From the NCBI GenBank assembly GCA_024695705.1, contig JAILHP010000032.1, positions 1 through 37,003 on the forward strand: a stretch of 37,003 nt of DNA, in the 5' to 3' direction. Below, one piece after another: positions 9,564 through 17,007 of the stretch (positions are counted from its first letter, which is position 1; every line of letters begins with the position of its first letter). Under the pieces are notes generated by a model. It searched no databases. It worked only from the letters and a program-made list of their open reading frames with translations, and was not told where the DNA came from. Position numbers and translations under genes: made by a program. The stretch is from Prevotella sp. GTDB lineage: Bacteria > Bacteroidota > Bacteroidia > Bacteroidales > Bacteroidaceae.

Positions 9564-10196
9564 CTACAAATAGAAAATTGCTTCTGGCCCCATACAGAAG
9601 AGCAAATCAAGAATACTGAGGTTGGGCTGGAAGCCGAATTTGTGCGCAAAAACCTGATAGTAGGGCTTTGTAGAGTGTAGAGTGTAGAGTGTAGAGTCTG
9701 CTACCGCGATACCTTTTGCAGAGACATCATGGGCGGTAGCAAACTCTACACTTTTCATTCTAAACTTTTCACTATGTAAGACGTGGGGATGGATGTCAAG
9801 GAGTTCACATATCTTCTGCATGATTTCGAAGTTGAAATCGTAGAGGAATTCATAGTCTTGCTCGAAGAATGGACGGAGGTCGTCCGCGTAAAACTCAAAG
9901 AAGGGGCTTTCGCTGTAGGCCGACTGCAAGGCGTTCCAGTGGACGCGGCGCCACGAGCCGTGGTTGCTGATGCGGACGTCGCGGATTAGGCGGCTACCCC
10001 CGTGCTCAATGGGAACGGTAAGGGCCTGCTGACCATTGGCGGTGGCAATGATGCAACGGTTTCGGTAGGTCTGCTTGATGAACGACTCGCAGGCCTCCAG
10101 ATAGACAACATCTGCACGGTTCAGCTGCTGATACCACTCAACAGGGCCGAAGTAGGTAGTGGTAAGAAGGGTCTCACCCCCTTTGTCCTTCATCAT
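9564..10196 (-). CDS. WbqC family protein
   Basis: TTYFGPVEWYQQLNRADVVYLEACESFIKQTYRNRC...TKPYYQVFAHKFGFQPNLSILDLLFCMGPEA; carries a repeat-derived insert before KPYYQVF. Confidence 0.88.
   Translation of the reverse strand: MMKDKGGETLLTTTYFGPVEWYQQLNRADVVYLEACESFIKQTYRNRCIIATANGQQALTVPIEHGGSRLIRDVRISNHGSWRRVHWNALQSAYSESPFFEFYADDLRPFFEQDYEFLYDFNFEIMQKICELLDIHPHVLHSEKFRMKSVEFATAHDVSAKGIAVADSTLYTLHSTKPYYQVFAHKFGFQPNLSILDLLFCMGPEAIFYL
9671..9698. repeat. Heptanucleotide tandem repeat (TAGAGTG x4, last unit TAGAGTC) inside the WbqC gene
   Basis: Sequence TAGAGTG TAGAGTG TAGAGTG TAGAGTC. Confidence 0.95.
9688..9752. repeat. Inverted repeat, 20-bp arms (19/20), inside the WbqC gene
   Basis: AGTGTAGAGTCTGCTACCGC (9688-9707) versus GCGGTAGCAAACTCTACACT (9733-9752), 25-nt spacer. 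Confidence 0.95.
9743..9777. repeat. Degenerate heptamer tract, second arm in WbqC
   Basis: ACTCTAC ACTTTTC ATTCTAA ACTTTTC ACTATGT. Confidence 0.8.
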
Positions 10197-10212
10197 TTAT
10201 CATTTATCATTA
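10192..10212. repeat. Heptamer tract at the signal peptidase/WbqC gene overlap
   Basis: ATCATTT ATCATTT ATCATTA; contains the stop of one gene and overlaps the start of the other. Confidence 0.85.
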
Positions 10213-10807
10213 GGCCACAGGGCGCCAGAAAGCGGTCTGAGCGCCAGCCTTCCCAAAGGGGTTGTTCAGGGTCATGACTATATATAATAAGGTACGCGCG
10301 ACCGATGATGTGGTCTTCGGGCACGAGAAGGGAGGCTCCACCTGATCTCCCCGAAAGGGGAGGGATTCCGACGGGTTCCATGAGGTAGTAGTCCTTGTCG
10401 GCACAGGAATAGCGGCCGGGAACTAATTGGTTTGTGGTGAGTGGTGAGTGTTGAGAGGAGGAAGTGACCGTGTCACCAGGCACTGCCTTGCAGCACAGCA
10501 ACAGCACACGACGGTCGCTGATGTCGTCCTGCAGACTATCGGCAGGGTCGTTGACGGCTACAATGTCTCCCCGTTCTACGGGTTGCCGCCACAAGCGGTT
10601 ATAATGCAGAAAGCGATTGCCACCTACACGCAGGCCATAGCTCCATCGGTTGACCAGCACACGGTCGCCAGCCAGGAAGAAAGGCTCCATGGCGTTGCCC
10701 TCAATACAGCAAACAGTCGCCACTGCTGCCCTGAACAGAAACACGGCAACAATGGCGACAGCCAGTGTGATGAGGGTTTTTAGCAGTTGGCTTTTAGCTT
10801 TGGACAT
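10193..10807 (-). CDS. S26 family signal peptidase (short paralogue)
   Basis: CCIEGNAMEPFFLAGDRVLVNRWSYG, RGDIVAVNDPAD, VPEDHIIGRAYLI; next to a second lepB. Confidence 0.85.
   Translation of the reverse strand: MSKAKSQLLKTLITLAVAIVAVFLFRAAVATVCCIEGNAMEPFFLAGDRVLVNRWSYGLRVGGNRFLHYNRLWRQPVERGDIVAVNDPADSLQDDISDRRVLLLCCKAVPGDTVTSSSQHSPLTTNQLVPGRYSCADKDYYLMEPVGIPPLSGRSGGASLLVPEDHIIGRAYLIIYSHDPEQPLWEGWRSDRFLAPCGLMINDK
10435..10455. repeat. Heptamer tract inside the short signal peptidase gene
   Basis: TGGTGAG TGGTGAG TGTTGAG. Confidence 0.8.
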
Positions 10808-10824
10808 TGACGCTTGTCACTATA

Positions 10825-12246
10825 TCACTTGATATTATCTACGAAGCGGAACAAGCGGCTCCAGCGTATGCCGCGCCCGTCGGGATCAGAGCTCCACCAG
10901 ATGAAGATGGGCTTGCCCACGATGTGATCTTCAGGCACGAAGCCCCAGTAGCGGGAGTCGGCAGAGTTATGACGGTTGTCACCCATCATCCAGTAGTAGT
11001 CCATCTTGAACGTGTAACGGTCGGTCTGCTTGTCGTTGATGTAGATCTTGCCATTCTTCACCTCCAGCTTATTGCCTTCGTAGGCACGGATGCAACGCTC
11101 GTAGATGGGCAGGATGTCAAGGTTGAGCATGAGCGTCTCGCCCTTGTTAGGAATCCAGACGGGACCGTAGTTGTCACGTGTCCAGTGCTTGTTGCCGTTC
11201 AGCGGGTAGATGTCCCACTCTTCGGCATCGGTATTGATTTCCAGCGTCTCCACCAGGTCCTTGCGCTTGCCCAGTTCCGTGGCGGTGCGCTGGGTCATCG
11301 GCATGTAACCCATGGCGTTGAGTATACCCAACTCCTCGTTGGTGATGCCCAGGTCGTCGATGAGTTCCTCAGGCAGGTTCTGCTTGAGCTTGAGGCGATA
11401 GGTATATTGCACGTTGTCAGGCTCCTTGTTGGGTTTGCCGTCCAGATATACCACACGGTTTTTGATTTCCAGCGTCTGACCGGGCAGACCCACGCAGCGC
11501 TTCACGTAGTTCTCACGACGGTCGGTGGGACGCGTCATGATGCTGCCGTACTCCTGCGGATTGGCCTCAATCTGTGCCCTACCTATCTGATAGAGCTCCT
11601 GATAGAACTTCAGACGCTGCTCAGCCGACATCTCATCGGGGTTCGGACGGTTGGGATAGGACTGATAGCCCAGCATGTAACAGAGCCGGTAGAAGTCGTC
11701 TGCCTGATAGCGGATGTTTGAGCACAGCGTATCGCCCGACGGGTAGTTGAAAACCACGATGTCGTTCAGCTCCACCTTGCCGAAACCCTTCACACGACGA
11801 TAGTCCCAGTGGGGCCACTCGATGTATGACTTACACTCCACGACGGGCAGCGTGTGTTGGGTCAGCGGCATGGTGAGCGGCGTCTCAGGAATGCGGGGGC
11901 CATAGCTCACCTTGCTGACAAAGAGGTAGTCGCCCGTCAGCAGGCTCTTCTCCAAAGACGAAGAGGGAATGACATAGTTCTGGAAGAAAAACAGGTTGAT
12001 GAAATAGACGGCCACCAGGGCAAACACCAATGCATCAACCCATGACATGATGAAACGCAGCGGGCCTTCGCTCTCTCGCCACCACTGCCACTTGATCTTC
12101 TTCGTGATATAGATGTCGAAGATGAAGGGTACGACCAACAGGCCCCACCATGACTTCACCCAAAACAGGAACAGCAAATAAAGTACGAGGACGATGATGA
12201 ACTTCGTCCACTGCTTCTTCATATTTATTTCTTCTTTTCTTACCAT
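10825..12246 (-). CDS. lepB: Signal peptidase I
   Basis: VIPSSSLEKSLLTGDYLFVSKVSYGPRIPETPL, RRENYVKRCVGLPGQTLEI, DYYWMMGDNRHNSADSRYWGFVPEDHIVGKPIFIWWSSDP. Confidence 0.95.
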   Translation of the reverse strand: MVRKEEINMKKQWTKFIIVLVLYLLFLFWVKSWWGLLVVPFIFDIYITKKIKWQWWRESEGPLRFIMSWVDALVFALVAVYFINLFFFQNYVIPSSSLEKSLLTGDYLFVSKVSYGPRIPETPLTMPLTQHTLPVVECKSYIEWPHWDYRRVKGFGKVELNDIVVFNYPSGDTLCSNIRYQADDFYRLCYMLGYQSYPNRPNPDEMSAEQRLKFYQELYQIGRAQIEANPQEYGSIMTRPTDRRENYVKRCVGLPGQTLEIKNRVVYLDGKPNKEPDNVQYTYRLKLKQNLPEELIDDLGITNEELGILNAMGYMPMTQRTATELGKRKDLVETLEINTDAEEWDIYPLNGNKHWTRDNYGPVWIPNKGETLMLNLDILPIYERCIRAYEGNKLEVKNGKIYINDKQTDRYTFKMDYYWMMGDNRHNSADSRYWGFVPEDHIVGKPIFIWWSSDPDGRGIRWSRLFRFVDNIK

Positions 12247-12249
12247 AGC

Positions 12250-12981
12250 CTAAAACTTAAACATATCGGAAATCGTTAATAATCCCTGATGCTTGGCCGT
12301 ATATTCGGCAGCAAGCACGGCACCAAGGGCAAACCCCTTACGTGAGTGGGCATCGTGAGTGATGGTGATGATGTCAGCGTCTGAGTCGTAGCGCACGGTA
12401 TGAATGCCAGCAACTTCGCCTCGACGGATGTGGTCAACCCTTAAGAGTTTGGGATCTGTGGTTTCTTCTGCCCATGCCTCCTTGCGGTCGATACGCTCCA
12501 CTATCTCCTCCGCCAGCGTGATGGCTGTACCACTGGGATGGTCAAGTTTATGCACATGGTGCGTCTCTTCCATCTCCACGTCGTACTGCGGAAACTCGTT
12601 CATGATCTTGGCCAGGTAACGGTTGACGGCCGAGAAGATGGCCACGCCGATTGAGAAGTTAGAGGCCCAGAAGAGGGTGGAGGGTTGAGGGTGGAGGGTA
12701 GAGGGCGTGCATGCCTGGCGCACGTCGTCGCCATGTTCCTTCATCCAGCCCGTCGAGCCGCTTACCACCTTCACGCTCTTGGCCCACGCCTTGAGATAGT
12801 TGCCGTAGGCGGCCTGCGGAGCGGTGAACTCAATGGCGACATCGGCCGAGGCAAACTCTGGTGAGTCAAAGTCCTGCTGGTTGTCAATGTCTATGATACT
12901 TACAATCTCATGGCCACGGTCGCGGGCAATCTGCTCAATCATCTTGCCCATCTTACCGTAGCCGATTAATGCTATCTTCAT
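12250..12981 (-). CDS. dapB: 4-hydroxy-tetrahydrodipicolinate reductase
   Basis: MKIALIGYGKMGKMIEQIARDRGHEIV, SGSTGW, WASNFSIGVAIFSAVNRYLAKIMNEFPQYDVEMEETHHVHKLDHPSGTAITLAEEI; start set at MKIALIG. Confidence 0.95.
   Translation of the reverse strand: MKIALIGYGKMGKMIEQIARDRGHEIVSIIDIDNQQDFDSPEFASADVAIEFTAPQAAYGNYLKAWAKSVKVVSGSTGWMKEHGDDVRQACTPSTLHPQPSTLFWASNFSIGVAIFSAVNRYLAKIMNEFPQYDVEMEETHHVHKLDHPSGTAITLAEEIVERIDRKEAWAEETTDPKLLRVDHIRRGEVAGIHTVRYDSDADIITITHDAHSRKGFALGAVLAAEYTAKHQGLLTISDMFKF
12673..12705. repeat. Heptamer tract (GAGGGTN x4 plus GAGGG) inside dapB
   Basis: GAGGGTG GAGGGTT GAGGGTG GAGGGTA GAGGG; encodes the STLHPQPSTL segment. Confidence 0.9.
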
Positions 12982-13005
12982 GTCTTTTCTCTTTTTTAAT
13001 CGCTG

Positions 13006-13036
13006 CAAAGGTAGTGCAAACCGAGAGAAATGCAAA
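13006..13036 (-). promoter_or_regulatory. Bacteroidetes-type promoter for dapB
   Basis: Minus strand TTTG (13033-13036), 19-nt spacer, TACCTTTG (13006-13013). Confidence 0.6.
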
Positions 13037-13113
13037 ATAATTTACAAATTATTATCATTTCCGAGGTGCTGCCTACCTAAGAGACGTAGTCTCAAAGGTA
13101 ACAAAAAAGTGAT

Positions 13114-13134
13114 GTCACTTAGGACTTGTCACTT
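13114..13134. repeat. Heptamer tract at the 3' end of the SGNH hydrolase gene
   Basis: GTCACTT AGGACTT GTCACTT. Confidence 0.75.
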
Positions 13135-14233
13135 AAAACCAGTGCATCAGGGTCCTGAGGTAGGCTGTCAGCTCACCGGCCATCTTCTGGTGCTGCCAGA
13201 TGGAGGGATGCCAGTCGGCACCATAGAAGAGGTCGCCGGTCTGAGGCGTGAAGTTGAAGCGATACACCTCCATGTCACCGTTCTTATGCGCATCCTCCAC
13301 GAGCTGGTCCAGCGTCTTCTTGGCCACCTCCAGTTCCGGACCGTTCATCATCGAGCCGGTGAGCAGCACAATCTTCGCCTTGGGGTTATGGCTGCGCACC
13401 TGACTGACAAAGCGGTAGAAAGCCTGTTGGAACAGCTTCACGTCGTAGTTATTGGTTGATAAGTCGTTGGTGCCCAGGTTGATGCACACCACCTGCGGCT
13501 GGTAGCGGCTGAAGTCCCAGCGCTCCGAACGGTCGTACAGGTTGGTGTATTCGTACTCGGTGGTCATCACGTTCTGCGGGGTGCCCGTCTTCGGACCGCC
13601 ATACTGACGATAGACGCCGATGCCCGAGCGGGCCACCACATAGGCCATGGCATCCAGCGCACGGGCCGTCATCTGGGCGTAGCCATAGTAGTGGTTCTCC
13701 GTGGCATATTCAAAATGGTCTGACTCTTTCACGCTCTCGTTGCCATAGGCGCAGGTGATGCTGTTGCCGATAAACTCAATGGTACGCTCAGGCAGGGTCG
13801 GCGCATCGAGCATCGTGCCGTCCTTGTCAAGCACGAAGCCACGGAACTCAGGTTTCAGCTCGTAGCCCTCCACCACGTACATCAGTCGTACCAGGTGTTC
13901 GCCGCGCTGCATGGCAGTGGCCAGTGTCACCACGGAGTCAGCCTCACTCATGAAGCTCACCTTGAAAGGCTCCGCCTCATCAATCTGTGCCATGAAGTAG
14001 CCGCTCTTCGGCTTGGCCATCATCCTGAGCGACGTTCCCGTGAAGCGGGCGTTGATCTGCACGCCAGGGAAGGTGAAGCGCGGGCGCTGGGGGTTCTGGA
14101 AACAGATGCGTCCCACATATTGTATATGCGAGTCGTCGGCAGGAATCACTTTTCCCTGTATGGGCAGTGTGGTCGAGGCTTGGCCAGCGAGTACCGTCAG
14201 CAAGGCGACGGCAGCAATAAGCATTCTTTTCAT
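13133..14233 (-). CDS. SGNH/GDSL hydrolase, acetylxylan esterase-like (CE2-like)
   Basis: IEFIGNSITCAYGNE, VCINLGTNDLSTNNYD, GADWHPSIWQHQKMAGELTAYL; start revised to MKRMLIAAVALLTVLAGQAS. Confidence 0.85.
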   Translation of the reverse strand: MKRMLIAAVALLTVLAGQASTTLPIQGKVIPADDSHIQYVGRICFQNPQRPRFTFPGVQINARFTGTSLRMMAKPKSGYFMAQIDEAEPFKVSFMSEADSVVTLATAMQRGEHLVRLMYVVEGYELKPEFRGFVLDKDGTMLDAPTLPERTIEFIGNSITCAYGNESVKESDHFEYATENHYYGYAQMTARALDAMAYVVARSGIGVYRQYGGPKTGTPQNVMTTEYEYTNLYDRSERWDFSRYQPQVVCINLGTNDLSTNNYDVKLFQQAFYRFVSQVRSHNPKAKIVLLTGSMMNGPELEVAKKTLDQLVEDAHKNGDMEVYRFNFTPQTGDLFYGADWHPSIWQHQKMAGELTAYLRTLMHWF

Positions 14234-14262
14234 ATCTAATAGTTTTAAGTTCTTTTGGTCTG

Positions 14263-14450
14263 CAAAGGTACGAATAAGCAAGTAGAAAACCAAAAGAATT
14301 TTGGATTTTCTCAAGCGAGAGTACCTTCAACCGTCAGGTCAAAGGTAGTAAAAATACATAATTCATAATTCATAATTCATATTTTTTTATGGGCGGCAGC
14401 AAATTCTTCACTTTTCACTCTTCACTTTTCACTTAAAATGATTACCTTTG
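14263..14450. repeat. Composite divergent-promoter repeat, copy B
   Basis: CAAAGGTACGAATAAGCAAGTAGAAAACCAAAAGAATTTTGGATTTTCTCAAGCGAGAGTACCTTC...GTCAAAGGTAGTAA...GGGCGGCAGCAAATTCTTCACTTTTCACTCTTCACTTTTCACTTAAAATGATTACCTTTG. Confidence 0.85.
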
Positions 14451-14482
14451 TAGCGATGAAACACTAACAACAAGCATCAGAT

Positions 14483-16048
14483 ATGAAGAAAACACTGTTT
14501 TTGGTAGCCCTTGCGCTACTGAGTCTGACTGCCTCGGCGCAGCAGCCCTTACTGAAAACTCATGTGGAAACAGGTGACGTCCAAGGCATCCTCGACGGCA
14601 CGGACCTGGCCGTCTTCAAGGCCATTCCCTATGCCGCTCCACCCGTTGGTGACCTGCGCTGGCGTGCGCCGCAACCCGCCCAGCCGTGGGAGGGCGTAAG
14701 GCTCTGCGACACCTTCGGCCCCTGGCCCCCACAGCCCACACGTCCTGGACGTACGGCCGACATGATGAGCGAGGACTGTCTCTACCTGGGCATTGCCACG
14801 CCTGCCACTTCGGCTACTGACCGCCTGCCGGTGATGGTATGGATTCATGGCGGCGGCTTCCAGACGGAATGGTACGGAGGCGACCTCTGGACTACCCTGG
14901 CCCGTCGCGGCGTGGTTATCGTCAGCGTGGAGTATCGCACGGGTGCCCTGGGCTTCATGGCACATCCGGAACTCACCAAGGAGTCGCCCGACGGCCACTC
15001 CGGCAACTACGGTCTGCTCGACCAGATCTTTGCCCTGCAGTGGGTACAGCGTAACATCACCAACTTCGGCGGCGACCCCACGAAGGTGACCATCTTCGGC
15101 GAGTCGGCAGGTGCCATCAGCTGCAGCATGCTCTGCGGCTCACCCCTGGCCAAGGGACTCTTCCGCGCTGCCATCAGTCATAGCGGCGGCTCCTTCGCCC
15201 CATGGAGCGACCAGCCCCGTTCGCTGGGTCTTGATGCCTCGCAGAAAGGTGCCGAGCAGCAAGGCCTTGCCTTCCAAAAACATCTGAATAAGAAAAACAT
15301 CAAGCAGATGCGCAAGATGTCGGCCATGGAGCTTTGCGACGGTAACGTAGGCTTTGGCGGCTTCTGGCCCTGCGTCGATGGCTACGTCATCTGTGACGAC
15401 CAGTACCGTCTGTACGAGAAGGGCGAATACAATGACGTGCCCGTCATCGTCATGACCAACAGCGACGAGGGAGCCCTCTTCACCCCTGGTAACATCAAGG
15501 CCGAGGACTACCAGAAGTCCGTGGAGAAGATTTTCGGTCCCTTTGCCGACGAGGCCAAGCGCGTGTATCCGGGCAATACGGATGACGAGGCGTACCACGC
15601 CTATGGTGATGCCTTCCGCGACATGGGATTCGCCTGGCCTTCCTTTGCCTGGGCCAGCCTGCAGAACAAGACGGGCCATAGTCCGGCCTACAGCGCCTTC
15701 CTGGCTCAGCCCTCCAAGCGCAGCTTTGCCAATGACCCGCGTCGTCGCGGTGTGGCCCATGCCGATGACATCATGTACCTCAACGGCGAGTTCCTGAACA
15801 AGCCCACGGAGTTTCCCAACGAGGCGGCCGTTGCCGAGATTATCCAGCAGTACTGGGTGAACTTCGCCAAGACGGGCAACCCCAACGGCAAGGGTCTTCC
15901 CTACTGGCCGAAGTTTGACAAGGACCAGCCCACCACCATGCAGTTCAGCTACGGCGCTTCGCTCATCATGCTGCCTAACCGTGAGCAGATTGACTTCGTG
16001 GATCGCTACTACCAATGGAAGCGGCAGGAAACGGAGGGAATGAGATAA
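14483..16048 (+). CDS. Type-B carboxylesterase family protein
   Basis: AIPYAAPPVGDLRWRAPQPAQPW, SEDCLYLGI, VMVWIHGGGFQTEWYGG, TIFGESAGAISCSMLCGSPLAKGLFRAAISHSG. Confidence 0.93.
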   Translation: MKKTLFLVALALLSLTASAQQPLLKTHVETGDVQGILDGTDLAVFKAIPYAAPPVGDLRWRAPQPAQPWEGVRLCDTFGPWPPQPTRPGRTADMMSEDCLYLGIATPATSATDRLPVMVWIHGGGFQTEWYGGDLWTTLARRGVVIVSVEYRTGALGFMAHPELTKESPDGHSGNYGLLDQIFALQWVQRNITNFGGDPTKVTIFGESAGAISCSMLCGSPLAKGLFRAAISHSGGSFAPWSDQPRSLGLDASQKGAEQQGLAFQKHLNKKNIKQMRKMSAMELCDGNVGFGGFWPCVDGYVICDDQYRLYEKGEYNDVPVIVMTNSDEGALFTPGNIKAEDYQKSVEKIFGPFADEAKRVYPGNTDDEAYHAYGDAFRDMGFAWPSFAWASLQNKTGHSPAYSAFLAQPSKRSFANDPRRRGVAHADDIMYLNGEFLNKPTEFPNEAAVAEIIQQYWVNFAKTGNPNGKGLPYWPKFDKDQPTTMQFSYGASLIMLPNREQIDFVDRYYQWKRQETEGMR

Positions 16049-16073
16049 TGAGAAATGAAGATATTGAGATATT

Positions 16074-17003
16074 ATGCGTAAAGTTATAGGAATCGGAGAA
16101 ACCGTACTCGACATTATCTTCCGCAACGAGCAGCCCATCAGCGCCGTGCCGGGAGGTTCCACGTTCAATGCCATGATATCGCTGGGACGCGCCGGCATCA
16201 ATACCACGTTCATCAGCGAGACGGGCAACGACCGCGTGGGACGTCGTATCATCAACTTCCTGGAGGAAAACCACGTCAATTCATCGCACGTCAACGTCTA
16301 TCCAGAGTCGAAGTCGCCGCTGTCGCTGGCCTTCCTCAACGACCAGAACGATGCGGAGTACCTCTTTTATAAGGACCACCCGAAGGACCGTCTGGACTTC
16401 TCCTACCCCGAGGTCAACGAAGACGACATCGTGGTGTTTGGCAGCTATTACGCCCTGAACCCCGTCATCCGTCCGCAGGTGCTGGGATTCCTGCAGTATG
16501 CCCACCAGCGTGGCGCCATCCTGTATTACGACGTCAACTTCCGTGCCGCCCATCAGCATGAGGTGATGAAGCTTACCGCCAACTTCCTGGAGAACCTGGA
16601 ACTGGCCGACGTGGTGCGCGGCAGCCATGAAGACTTCGACGTGCTCTTCCACACCACGGATGCCAGCACCGTCTATCGTACCCAAATCTCCTTCTACTGC
16701 AAGAAGTTCATCTGCACGTATGGCAGCGAGCCGATAGAGGTGCGTGGTGAGGACGGTTTCCAGAAGCAGTATGCCGTGCAACCCGTCGAGGCTGTCAGCA
16801 CCATCGGTGCGGGCGACAACTTCAACGCCGGCTTCGTCTATGGCCTCATGCAGTACGGCATCTCCCGCAGCGACATGAACGGCAGCCTCAGCGAGAACCA
16901 GTGGGATGCCCTCATAGCCAGCGCCCAGCGTTTCTCCATGGAATGCTGCAAAAGCATCGATAACTCCATCTCTGTAGAGTTCGGCAATACATTAAAAATA
17001 TAA
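16074..17003 (+). CDS. PfkB-family carbohydrate kinase
   Basis: VIGIGETVLDIIF, PGGSTFNAMISLGRAG, VSTIGAGDNFNAGFVYGL. Confidence 0.9.
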   Translation: MRKVIGIGETVLDIIFRNEQPISAVPGGSTFNAMISLGRAGINTTFISETGNDRVGRRIINFLEENHVNSSHVNVYPESKSPLSLAFLNDQNDAEYLFYKDHPKDRLDFSYPEVNEDDIVVFGSYYALNPVIRPQVLGFLQYAHQRGAILYYDVNFRAAHQHEVMKLTANFLENLELADVVRGSHEDFDVLFHTTDASTVYRTQISFYCKKFICTYGSEPIEVRGEDGFQKQYAVQPVEAVSTIGAGDNFNAGFVYGLMQYGISRSDMNGSLSENQWDALIASAQRFSMECCKSIDNSISVEFGNTLKI

Positions 17004-17007
17004 AACA

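Noticed and set aside
10807-11721. 304-aa plus-strand ORF
   Set aside because: Antisense shadow of lepB; Val/His/Leu-rich composition typical of spurious reverse-frame ORFs.
16030-16073. AATGAGA-type repeats at the carboxylesterase 3' end (also near 26423-26450)
   Set aside because: Periodicity drifts between 7 and 8 nt, so not counted as a clean heptamer tract.
15140-16294. 384-aa minus-strand ORF
   Set aside because: Antisense to the carboxylesterase and PfkB genes, both with clear family motifs.
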